Source: Bacteroidota bacterium
GTDB lineage: Bacteria; Bacteroidota; Bacteroidia; Cytophagales; Hymenobacteraceae
Length of the DNA stretch: 8,637 nucleotides
Direction of reading: 5' to 3'
Assembly: GCA_023424725.1 (NCBI GenBank)
Contig: JAFADQ010000063.1
Coordinates: 1 to 8,637, forward strand
Shown: positions 1 to 6,272 of the stretch, in pieces
Position numbering within the stretch: the stretch's first letter is position 1
Layout: every line of letters starts with the position of its first letter
Notes under the pieces: generated by a model
What the model saw: the letters and a program-made list of their open reading frames with translations, nothing else
Database searches by the model: none
What the model was told of the DNA's origin: nothing
Made by a program: the position numbers and the translations under genes

Positions 1-648
1 AACCTTATCTGGGCCAGAAGAGCAGGCGGAGCTGGCGATGATTTTGCAACCGGAATTACCACCGGTGCAGATGGGCTTTGCTACATTACCGGCAGCTACA
101 ATGCGGGAATTGGTTTTGGAGAGCACCGTTTAACAAATATGGGCGGCGAAGATGTGTTCGTGGCTAAGTACGACATGGCAGGTAATGCCTTATGGGCACG
201 CAAGGCAGGCGGCATAGGAGCCGATGCGGGCATGGCCATTGCCGCAGATGCGCAGGGCAACAGCTACACCACCGGTTACTTTTCGGGCAGAGCGGTTTTC
301 GGAGATGAGGAACTATTCAGCAACGGCGCACAGGATATGTTCGTGGCGAAGCTGAATCACATTACTGCTGTTGGTGTTGAAGAAAACTTGGCCCTGAAAG
401 GGAATATCAATGTGTTCCCGAATCCATTCAGCAACAGCTTCAGCATTAACTTCGCTTCTGCTTCATCATCAACAGAAATAATACTGACAGATGTTTTGGG
501 AAGGCAGATCTTCAGCAAAACCTACCAAACGCAAACCGGCGAAACTACTTTGCAAATACAGCCGGAACAGCCACTACCGCAGGGCTTGTACCTGTTGCAA
601 ATTAAGCAAGATAATCAAACCCAAACCATCAGAATTATAAAGCAGTAA
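1..648 (+). CDS. 3' part of secreted SBBP-repeat beta-propeller protein with T9SS C-terminal sorting domain
   Basis: The reading frame is open from the first base of the window, so the gene starts upstream; 215 codons are visible, ending in TAA. Two tandem repeats of about 60 residues can be read. Each opens with WAR(R/K)AGG, passes through a YITGSY or YTTGYF strand, and closes with (E/Q)D(V/M)FVAK(Y/L). This is the pattern of SBBP (seven-bladed beta-propeller type) repeats. After a linker comes a C-terminal domain of about 80 residues: the VFPNPFSN motif, a TDVLGRQIF strand, QGLYLLQI and a terminal IRIIKQ. That is the type A sorting domain recognised by the type IX secretion system, which exports cargo across the outer membrane and usually removes this domain. 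The protein is therefore predicted to be secreted or surface-bound; binding partner or activity cannot be read from this part. The gene is followed by a terminator, so it is the last gene of its unit. Family assignment is firm, function unknown. Confidence 0.9.
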   Translation, partial: NLIWARRAGGAGDDFATGITTGADGLCYITGSYNAGIGFGEHRLTNMGGEDVFVAKYDMAGNALWARKAGGIGADAGMAIAADAQGNSYTTGYFSGRAVFGDEELFSNGAQDMFVAKLNHITAVGVEENLALKGNINVFPNPFSNSFSINFASASSSTEIILTDVLGRQIFSKTYQTQTGETTLQIQPEQPLPQGLYLLQIKQDNQTQTIRIIKQ

Positions 649-675
649 GGGCCGGTTTTTGTGCCGTGGCAGATT

Positions 676-706
676 AAAAGCCCGTTCAGAGATGAGCGGG
701 CTTTTT
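676..706 (+). terminator. Rho-independent terminator of the SBBP/T9SS gene
   Basis: AAAAGCCCG (676-684) pairs with CGGGCTTTT (697-705). The stem continues inward with TTCA against TGAG (one G-T wobble) to a GAGA tetraloop at 689-692, giving about 13 bp. The T-run 702-706 follows directly. It lies 28 bases after the stop codon of the upstream gene. Confidence 0.88.
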
Positions 707-820
707 GGCTGCTCTTGTAACCAATATTATCTTTCCTCGAAGCGACCTGAATTTAATAAATGAGTTCGATTAAAAAATACGCTTTTCAATAGCCAATTGC
801 AGGATTTAGGAAAACCTATA

Positions 821-835
821 AGGTTTTAGAAACCT
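821..835 (+). repeat. Left copy of the 15-bp direct repeat flanking the small element
   Basis: AGGTTTTAGAAACCT is identical in the same orientation at 1031-1045. Its arms AGGTTT and AAACCT are self-complementary around a TAG centre. The centre reads TAG, not CTA, in both copies, which favours a true direct duplication over an inverted repeat. Confidence 0.7.
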
Positions 836-1030
836 ACCGCTTACACACAAGTCTGTTACTTGTCCAAGTGTATGTTTTTTTTGCCATAGTATAGCCTTTA
901 CAGTCATTTCCAAGTATGTATATGTTCTCCGAATTAACTTTTGCTCCATGAGCTATTGGCCCCGGAGGGGTCTCATTTCAATAGCCCCAGATGAAATCCG
1001 GGGACGTTTGCAGATTTGTGTGTAATCGGT
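836..1030. mobile_element. 195-bp MITE-like insertion with 20-bp inverted ends and 15-bp flanking duplication
   Basis: The ends at 836-855 and 1011-1030 are inverted copies matching at 18 of 20 positions; they share ACCG, TTACACACAA and TCTG. Immediately outside, AGGTTTTAGAAACCT stands in direct orientation at both sides (821-835 and 1031-1045). Deleting the element and one copy restores a palindrome, CCTATA plus the 15-mer plus TATAGG. The element encodes nothing recognisable and contains two GC-rich hairpins (958-972, 985-1003). An equivalent reading is a 207-bp element (830-1036) with 26-bp inverted ends and a 3-bp TAG duplication. The mobile nature is inferred from this architecture. Confidence 0.55.
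958..1003 (+). repeat. Pair of GC-rich REP-like hairpins inside the small element
   Basis: The first hairpin is GGCCCC (958-963), GGA loop, GGGGTC (967-972), six pairs with one G-T wobble. The second is CCCC-A-GA (985-991), a five-base loop TGAAA, then TC-C-GGGG (997-1003), six pairs and one A-C mismatch. They stand out sharply from the AT-rich surroundings. They resemble REP-type palindromes; no neighbouring tyrosine transposase of the RAYT type is present to support that. Confidence 0.5.
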
Positions 1031-1045
1031 AGGTTTTAGAAACCT
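1031..1045 (+). repeat. Right copy of the 15-bp direct repeat flanking the small element
   Basis: This is an exact copy of 821-835. To its right is TATAGG (1046-1051), the complement of CCTATA (815-820) to the left of the other copy, as expected if one 27-bp palindrome was split by an insertion. Confidence 0.7.
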
Positions 1046-1374
1046 TATAGGTCTAAAGCCCAGGTCTTTTTAAGATTAAAAAACATCTGTAGACCTCTCA
1101 TCGTTCTAAAAAAGCCATACGGATTGTTTTATTAATCGAACTCAGGTTAATAAATGAGTTTTTTGTAAAATAGAGCTATAATAATTCAGTTGAAACAATG
1201 TTACAACTTGTGCATATAAGTGGTTTGTAATAAGGTTGTTTAAAACTTCTTCGCGCATTTTAAATAGTAAAGAACCCGTATCACCGATTAGGATTATCTA
1301 CATCTTTCGCATAATTTTATTTAATATTCCAGTTTAGAAATTCTGTTCTTTTATACCTCTGGTAAAACTTCCTG

Positions 1375-4300
1375 ATGAAAGTTCACCTCCTTCAAACCTC
1401 TCTCGGCAAAACCTTAACTCTGGTTGCTTTGCTGCTGGCCTGGTGCTTTTCGGCTTTCGCACAGCAACCCGGCAGCATAGATGCCAGCTTTAACCCAGCC
1501 GATTATGGCTTTGGGCATGGCGACGGGCCTAACAATTATGTTAGAGCTTCTGCCATTCAGGCCGATGGCAAAATACTTATTGGAGGCAAATTTACCGTTT
1601 ACAATAATGTAACGAATAACCGGATAGCCCGCCTGAACACCGATGGCACCCTAGATGCCGGCTTTGTACCCGGCACCGGTGCGAATAACGATGTGCTGGC
1701 GGTGGCGCTTCAGCCAGACGGGAAAATACTGGTAGGCGGTAGCTTTTCGCAAACCAACGGAGCATCGCGCAACCGTATATCGAGGCTTAATGCCGATGGC
1801 ACCAACGATATTACTTTCACGCCAGGCACCGGGGTAAATTCCGGAAACGGCGCTGCCCCCGTTAATACTATCGCAGTACAACCCGACGGGAAAATTATTA
1901 TTGCCGGCGAATTTGCGAGTTACAACGGTACAGCAAGAAATAACTTAGCCCGCCTTAATGCCAACGGTACCCTGGATGCCGGCTTCAGTATCGGTACTGG
2001 CGCGAATGGAATGATCAGGTCGGTAATTTTGCAGCCCGACGGGAAGGTTATTATCGCGGGCGATTTTACTTCTTACAACGGAACTGCCCGCAACCGCATA
2101 GCCCGCCTTAATGCCAACGGAACCCTGGATACAGGCTTTACCCCAGGCACAGGCGCCAACAACCCTGTGAAGGCAACTGCTTTGCAACCCGACGGAAAAA
2201 TTATTATTGCCGGCAACTTTACCTCTTACAGCGGCACTTCGCGCAACCGGGTAGCCAGACTAAATACCGACGGAACGTTAGACACCGGCTTTAATCCCGG
2301 CACAGGCATCAGCAGCAGTTTCTCGGTGCCAAGCGTAACGGTAAATGCTATAACGCTAACTCCAACCGGCGATATTATTTTAGGCGGCTGGTTCGATTTG
2401 TACGATGGCGCTACACGCATCATGCTGGCAAAATTGAGCGCCACAGGTGCTTTAGTTAGCGGGTTTAACGATACCGCCGGCCTTTCTACCATTCATCCCA
2501 CTTCACCAACCATAAATACCATCAGCCTGAAACCGGATGGCAAACTATATATTGGCGGCGAATTTCTGTTTTATAAAGGCCTGCCACGGGCATTTAACGC
2601 GCAATTGCATGCCAACGCAACCGTAGATACCGGCTTTAACCCCTGGTATGGCATAAGCAGTACTCTTCTTAATACCGACTTTAGCCCGATCCATACATTT
2701 GCCGCCGTGTATGCATCTGCCGTGCAGTCCGATGGCAAAATTATTATCGCAGGACAATTTACCAGCTACAATGGCGCTACTGTAAATAATATCGCCAGAC
2801 TGCACCCCGACGGTTCGCTCGATTCGAGTTTCGTGCCGGGGTCCGGAACCGATAATACCATTCTGGCGGTGGCGATTCAGGCCGACGGCAAAATTATTAT
2901 CGGCGGGCATTTCCAGAAAATAAACGGAACAACGAAGCACAATATCGGAAGGCTTAACAGCGACGGAAGCCTGGATGCCAGCTTTGGCAGCGCCTACACA
3001 GCTTACGGCACCAACTGGAAGGTACGGTCGCTGGTAACACAACCTGACGGAAAGATATTGATAGGCGGTGAGTTTACCAGTTATTTTGGCCAGACGGCTA
3101 ACAGAATTATACGGGTACATGCAGATGGCACTACCGATGCCGGGTTTACCGTTGGAACAGGAATATCGGGCGTGTCGGCATCTGTCATCTCCGTAAATTC
3201 TATTGTGGTGCAGCCCGATGGTAAAATAATTTTGGGCGGAAGCTTTAACGGGTTTAACGGTACGGCTGTGGGCGGCATTGTAAGGGTACATGCAAACGGC
3301 ACTCTGGATAGCAGCTTCGGCACCGGAACAGGCGTGGGCGGAAATATTTTCGCGTTGGCGTTGCAGCCCGATGGCAAAATAGTGGCCGGCGGAAGTTATA
3401 ATAATTTTAACGGTAGCTATGCCCGCTCGCTCATAAGGCTTGAGGCCGATGGATTGCTCGATCAGAATTTTGCCACCGGTTCCGGCGTTCTTAATAACGT
3501 TGCCACGCAGCAAAGAGGGCATGTATATGCTATCAGGGTTCAGCCAAATGGAAGAATTATAATAGCAGGCGATTTTATTTCGTACAACGGCACTGCCCGC
3601 GCAAGTATTGCCCGGCTTAACCTTGACGGAACGATAGATGCCGGCTTTGATCCGGGAACCGGGTCCCCTTACCCAAATACAACGGCCACCGTTTTTTATG
3701 GCGGCCCCATTGCTACGCTTGCCCTCCAGGGTAACGGAGATATACTAATTGGCGGCACATTCACCAGCTACAACGGCACCGGGCGTAACCGCATCGCGCG
3801 GATTTTTGGCGCTACCGGCCCCGAAATTGCCACTTCCAGCCTTGGTACTTCTACCCTTTGCCCTGGCCAGACTATTTCTGTTCCGTTTACAGTTTCCGGT
3901 ACGCTTAATACTGGCAATGTATTTACAGCACAGCTCTCCAGTGCATCGGGCTCTTTCGCATCGCCGGTTGTAATAGGCACCCTTGCCGGCTCTGTTTCCG
4001 GCATAATAACAGCTACCCTACCGGCCTCACTCCCGTCAGGCGCCGGTTACCGGATCCGTGTGGTGGCATCAAATCCGGGTATTACAGGTTCCGATAACGG
4101 CATGGGGCTTACTGTACATACTGTAACCGCGACAGCAAGCCCTACCGCTATTTGCGCAGGCCAAACAGCCACCCTTTCGGCTTCCGGAGCTACTACCTAT
4201 ACCTGGAGCGCCGGACAAACACAATACCAGGTATTGGTTAACCCGGCAACTACCACCACCTATACGGTAACCGGAGAAACAACGGGCTGTGCCGATACCG

Positions 4301-5295
4301 CTTTTGTTACCGTGCTCGTGCATCCAATGGTACAGCTTAGCCTAAACAGTGCGCAAGCTACAATTTGCGATGGCGAGAGTATTACTCTGTCGGCAACCGG
4401 AGCAGCCAATTACCTATGGAGCACCGGCCAGGCAGATTCTGTAATTACGGTTACACCTGCGGGCACCACTTTATATAGCGTAACAGGCACATCGGCACAA
4501 GGCTGCGCCAGCCAGGCATCTGCAACCATAACGGTAAACGATTTGCCGGTACTTTCCGCTCCCGATATAGTAACTTGTGAGGGGCAAAGTGTAGCGTTGG
4601 CCGTTTCGGGGCCTGCCGGCACTGCCTATTCCTGGACCGGGCCTGGCGGCTTTACCTCTACAGACCAGAGCCCTGTAGTAATGCCATCGGGCGGAACCGA
4701 AGTTTACAACGTAACCGGCACATTAAATGGCTGCTCCGGCTCAGCCACCACCATGGTTACGGCCAATCCGCTGCCGCAGGTTTCGGTGCAGGCTTCGGCC
4801 GATACAATTGCCCCAGGCGCGACAATAACGCTAACTTTAACAGAGAATAACCCTTTACCAGGCACTGTATTTCAGTGGTCGGGCCCGGGGCTTAACCAGG
4901 CTACCGGAAATACGGTTACCGCGAACCCGCTGGTTACTGGCTTAGTGCAATATATACTAACGGCAAGTAATGCAGGCTGCTCTATTACCGATACGGTATA
5001 TGTATATGTAGATGCTGCGCTGTCTGTTCAGCCAGGCTTAAAACAGATCAGTGCGAGGGTTTATCCAAATCCTTTTTCAAACAACTTCTCTATCAATTTC
5101 AACTCTGCAACTACCAAAGCAGAAGTGGTGCTGACAGATGTTTTAGGAAGGCAGGTCTTCTACAAAACCTACCAAACCCAAACCGGAGAAACTACTCTGC
5201 AAATACAACCAGAACAGGCGCTTTCTCAGGGCATGTACTTGTTGCAGATCAAACAAAACGACCACACTCAAACCATCAGAATTATAAAGCAGTAA
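1375..5295 (+). CDS. Large secreted delta-60-repeat protein with Ig/PKD-like domains and T9SS sorting domain
   Basis: A 1306-residue protein predicted to be exported by Sec and then the type IX system to the cell surface or medium. Residues 1-29 are a signal peptide (basic start, hydrophobic core TLVALLLAWCF, likely cut after AFA). From about residue 61 to 812 there are 14 repeats of 50-65 residues on the pattern LQPDGKIIIGGxF, then SYNG, then RLNxDGTLDxxF. This is the delta-60 repeat, thought to form propeller-like beta structure; 14 would suit two seven-bladed propellers (inference). A beta-sandwich-like segment follows (about 816-915), then four Ig/PKD-like domains (about 916-984, 985-1056, 1057-1131, 1132-1213). 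The first three have a Cys near the start and a Gly-Cys near the end. Residues 1225-1306 are the sorting domain: VYPNPFSN, TDVLGRQVF, QGMYLLQI, terminal IRIIKQ. Start chosen at the signal peptide methionine; no Shine-Dalgarno is visible. No catalytic motif was seen; adhesion or binding is a guess. Confidence 0.92.
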   Translation: MKVHLLQTSLGKTLTLVALLLAWCFSAFAQQPGSIDASFNPADYGFGHGDGPNNYVRASAIQADGKILIGGKFTVYNNVTNNRIARLNTDGTLDAGFVPGTGANNDVLAVALQPDGKILVGGSFSQTNGASRNRISRLNADGTNDITFTPGTGVNSGNGAAPVNTIAVQPDGKIIIAGEFASYNGTARNNLARLNANGTLDAGFSIGTGANGMIRSVILQPDGKVIIAGDFTSYNGTARNRIARLNANGTLDTGFTPGTGANNPVKATALQPDGKIIIAGNFTSYSGTSRNRVARLNTDGTLDTGFNPGTGISSSFSVPSVTVNAITLTPTGDIILGGWFDLYDGATRIMLAKLSATGALVSGFNDTAGLSTIHPTSPTINTISLKPDGKLYIGGEFLFYKGLPRAFNAQLHANATVDTGFNPWYGISSTLLNTDFSPIHTFAAVYASAVQSDGKIIIAGQFTSYNGATVNNIARLHPDGSLDSSFVPGSGTDNTILAVAIQADGKIIIGGHFQKINGTTKHNIGRLNSDGSLDASFGSAYTAYGTNWKVRSLVTQPDGKILIGGEFTSYFGQTANRIIRVHADGTTDAGFTVGTGISGVSASVISVNSIVVQPDGKIILGGSFNGFNGTAVGGIVRVHANGTLDSSFGTGTGVGGNIFALALQPDGKIVAGGSYNNFNGSYARSLIRLEADGLLDQNFATGSGVLNNVATQQRGHVYAIRVQPNGRIIIAGDFISYNGTARASIARLNLDGTIDAGFDPGTGSPYPNTTATVFYGGPIATLALQGNGDILIGGTFTSYNGTGRNRIARIFGATGPEIATSSLGTSTLCPGQTISVPFTVSGTLNTGNVFTAQLSSASGSFASPVVIGTLAGSVSGIITATLPASLPSGAGYRIRVVASNPGITGSDNGMGLTVHTVTATASPTAICAGQTATLSASGATTYTWSAGQTQYQVLVNPATTTTYTVTGETTGCADTAFVTVLVHPMVQLSLNSAQATICDGESITLSATGAANYLWSTGQADSVITVTPAGTTLYSVTGTSAQGCASQASATITVNDLPVLSAPDIVTCEGQSVALAVSGPAGTAYSWTGPGGFTSTDQSPVVMPSGGTEVYNVTGTLNGCSGSATTMVTANPLPQVSVQASADTIAPGATITLTLTENNPLPGTVFQWSGPGLNQATGNTVTANPLVTGLVQYILTASNAGCSITDTVYVYVDAALSVQPGLKQISARVYPNPFSNNFSINFNSATTKAEVVLTDVLGRQVFYKTYQTQTGETTLQIQPEQALSQGMYLLQIKQNDHTQTIRIIKQ

Positions 5296-5322
5296 GGGCC
5301 ATTTTTAGTGCCACCATAAACC

Positions 5323-5362
5323 AACAAAGCCCGCTCTAACCGAACGGGCTTTGTTTTTTTTT
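5323..5362 (+). terminator. Rho-independent terminator of the large T9SS gene
   Basis: AACAAAGCCCG (5323-5333) pairs perfectly with CGGGCTTTGTT (5345-5355) across an 11-base loop, and a run of nine T (5354-5362) overlaps and follows the stem. It sits 27 bases after the stop codon. It lies between two convergent genes; on the minus strand the stem is followed by a weaker T-run, so two-way action is possible but less certain. Confidence 0.9.
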
Positions 5363-5384
5363 ATTTCTCCGAAATCAGGACCTG

Positions 5385-5879
5385 CTATTCTTCGGCTTTG
5401 GCGTTAATGTAGCTCTTGGCAAGGTCGTTAAGCTTGGTATCGGTAGATTGCTCCTGCTCCAGGGTCTGGCGAAGCAGTTTAGCCGCGTCTTTGTGGCCAA
5501 GGCGCTCGGCAAAATGAGCGGCAGTTCCGTAGCCCGAAATTTCGTAATGCTCTACGCGCTGGGCAGCGGCTATTAGCCCGGCATCTTTGGTTTCGGGGTC
5601 GGCATCTTCCTCAATCATTTTAGCGCCTTCTTCTACCAGGCCTTCCATAGCGGCGCATTTCTCGCGGCCGGGGCTTATGCCTACTAGTTCGCACACTTTC
5701 TCAAGGCGCTCTTTCTGCTCTTTGGTTTCTTCCAAATGCATCTCAAATGCCTTTTTCAGTCGCTCGTCGGAGGCTGCTTTGGCCATTTTTGGCAGTGCTG
5801 CAATTAGTTGCTTTTCTGCGCTATATAAATCCTTTAGTTCGTGGTGAAACAGGTCTTCAAGGCTTCTTAACTTACTCAT
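5385..5879 (-). CDS. YciE/YciF-family (DUF892) ferritin-like protein
   Basis: A 164-residue, almost wholly helical, charged protein of normal length for the family (E. coli YciF is about 166). Family landmarks are clear: ELKDLYSAEKQLIAALPKMA at residues 14-33, the AFEMHLEET segment at 44-52 carrying His and Glu residues of the kind that bind metal, and VEHYEISGYGTA at 109-120 with a second Glu/His set. These fit a four-helix ferritin-like bundle with a possible di-iron site. No signal peptide is present, so it is cytoplasmic. In enterobacteria yciE/yciF are linked to stress and stationary phase; the biochemical role is not settled. The gene stands alone, converging on the large T9SS gene with the terminator between them. 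The start is the first methionine (MSKLRSLEDLF), which agrees with family N-termini; no Shine-Dalgarno is visible upstream. Confidence 0.93.
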   Translation of the reverse strand: MSKLRSLEDLFHHELKDLYSAEKQLIAALPKMAKAASDERLKKAFEMHLEETKEQKERLEKVCELVGISPGREKCAAMEGLVEEGAKMIEEDADPETKDAGLIAAAQRVEHYEISGYGTAAHFAERLGHKDAAKLLRQTLEQEQSTDTKLNDLAKSYINAKAEE

Positions 5880-5964
5880 AATAGTATTGTTTATCGGTTT
5901 AACATTGAGTGCCTGTTTACGTCTGTAAAGCGGTATAGTTCAGAATTATTTATTAACACATTGT

Positions 5965-5973
5965 TGTGGATAA
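5965..5973 (-). promoter_or_regulatory. Single perfect DnaA-box match
   Basis: The minus strand reads TTATCCACA, the consensus DnaA box. It lies about 86 bases upstream of the DUF892 start codon. I saw no second box close by, so this is not evidence for an origin; it could be chance or a regulatory site. Confidence 0.25.
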
Positions 5974-6023
5974 TTGATTTACAGATAGTTAAATTAATAT
6001 ATTGCTGATTTTGGTTATTGGTC

Positions 6024-6140
6024 CGTAGGGGCACCTCTTGTGGGTGCCCTTTTGTGGTTACGAAACGAGGCCCGTTGCACCCACATAAATTTGAGTACCG
6101 CGCAATACCAACCAGGGCACCCACAATAGGTGCCCCTACG
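6024..6140. repeat. REPIN-like pair of inverted REP sequences
   Basis: Two 27-bp arms (6024-6050 and 6114-6140) are inverted copies identical at 26 of 27 positions, each starting at the outside with CGTAGGGGCACCT. They are separated by 63 bp. Each arm can itself fold: GGGCACC pairs with GGTGCCC around a short loop. A partial third copy of the core (GCACCCACA, near 6077-6085) lies in the spacer. This is the form of a REP doublet; in other bacteria these are moved by RAYT tyrosine transposases, none of which is in this window. Confidence 0.65.
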
Positions 6141-6170
6141 ATAAACCGGTTTATTGCAAAACGCCAAAAA

Positions 6171-6227
6171 TTATCAATTCATCAACCAATCATCAAATCA
6201 TCAATTCAACAAATCATCAATTCATCT
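6171..6227 (+). repeat. Degenerate ATCATCAA / AATTCATC short repeats upstream of rnr
   Basis: The 14-mer AAATCATCAATTCA occurs exactly at 6195-6208 and 6211-6224 (16-bp period), and related ATCAATTCATCAA stands at 6173-6185. The tract is low in complexity, with no G on the plus strand, and ends about 45 bases before the rnr start codon. Confidence 0.6.
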
Positions 6228-6272
6228 ACAATACATTAACATTACCCTATATTTTGCCGTAATTGCACTTAT

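Larger units (their letters stand above)
761..1144. repeat. MITE-like element with 13-bp terminal inverted repeats
   Basis: TGAGTTCGATTAA at 761-773 is matched exactly by its reverse complement at 1132-1144. The 384 bases between the outer ends contain no coding frame of note. A 14-bp direct repeat, TTAATAAATGAGTT, lies at both edges (753-766 and 1147-1160). It overlaps the left inverted repeat, so the exact ends and any target duplication are ambiguous. Removing the inner element (836-1030 plus one flanking 15-mer) would leave about 174 bp. This looks like a non-autonomous mobile element or dispersed repeat; no transposase is nearby to assign it to a family. Confidence 0.5.
707..1374. other. 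668-bp non-coding, repeat-rich region between the two T9SS cargo genes
   Basis: No open frame here looks like a gene. The left and middle parts (753-1160) are occupied by nested inverted and direct repeats described separately. The remaining 214 bases (1161-1374) are AT-rich and must hold the promoter of the large gene at 1375. I could not find a convincing Bacteroidota promoter pair (TTG and TAnnTTTG) in it. A TATAAT at 1177-1182 is about 190 bases from the start codon and is not a good candidate. Confidence 0.75.
5880..6272. other. 393-bp non-coding region between divergent DUF892 and rnr genes
   Basis: This stretch must carry promoters for both divergent genes, but none is convincing. From left to right it holds an AT-rich part with a DnaA-box match (5965-5973), a 117-bp inverted REP pair (6024-6140), and a long G-free plus-strand tract with short direct repeats (6164-6255). 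Short open frames crossing it (for example 6018-6239) translate repeat sequence and are not credible genes. Confidence 0.75.

Noticed and set aside
1177..1182. TATAAT, sigma-70-like -10 box
   Set aside because: Bacteroidota promoters typically use TAnnTTTG rather than TATAAT, the site is about 190 bases from the next start codon, and AT-rich DNA yields such hexamers by chance.
2545..3522. Long minus-strand open frame (325 codons) opposite the delta-60 repeats
   Set aside because: It lies wholly inside a well-supported gene, its translation is a mirror of the repeat codons (recurring VGLQ/IGLQ and VCMYPY pieces), and it has no recognisable domain. Repetitive coding DNA with regular codon use commonly leaves the opposite frame open.
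3749..3973. Short plus-strand frame overlapping the large T9SS gene in another frame
   Set aside because: Low-complexity Ala/Pro/Leu translation, inside the supported gene, no independent start signal or family resemblance.
5891..6124. 77-codon minus-strand frame upstream of the DUF892 gene
   Set aside because: It overlaps the REP pair, has no recognisable domain, and reads through non-coding AT-rich DNA.
6171..6227. Possible CRISPR-like array in the short repeats before rnr
   Set aside because: The units are short, degenerate and without unique spacers of constant length, and there are no cas genes in the window.
6018..6239. 73-codon plus-strand frame in the region upstream of rnr
   Set aside because: It translates the REP pair and the ATCATCAA repeats; no plausible protein features, and the repeats explain the open frame.
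6248..6256. TATATTTTG as the -7 element of the rnr promoter
   Set aside because: It has one base too many between TA and TTTG for the Bacteroidota consensus and no TTG at the -33 spacing, so I mention it but do not list it as a promoter.
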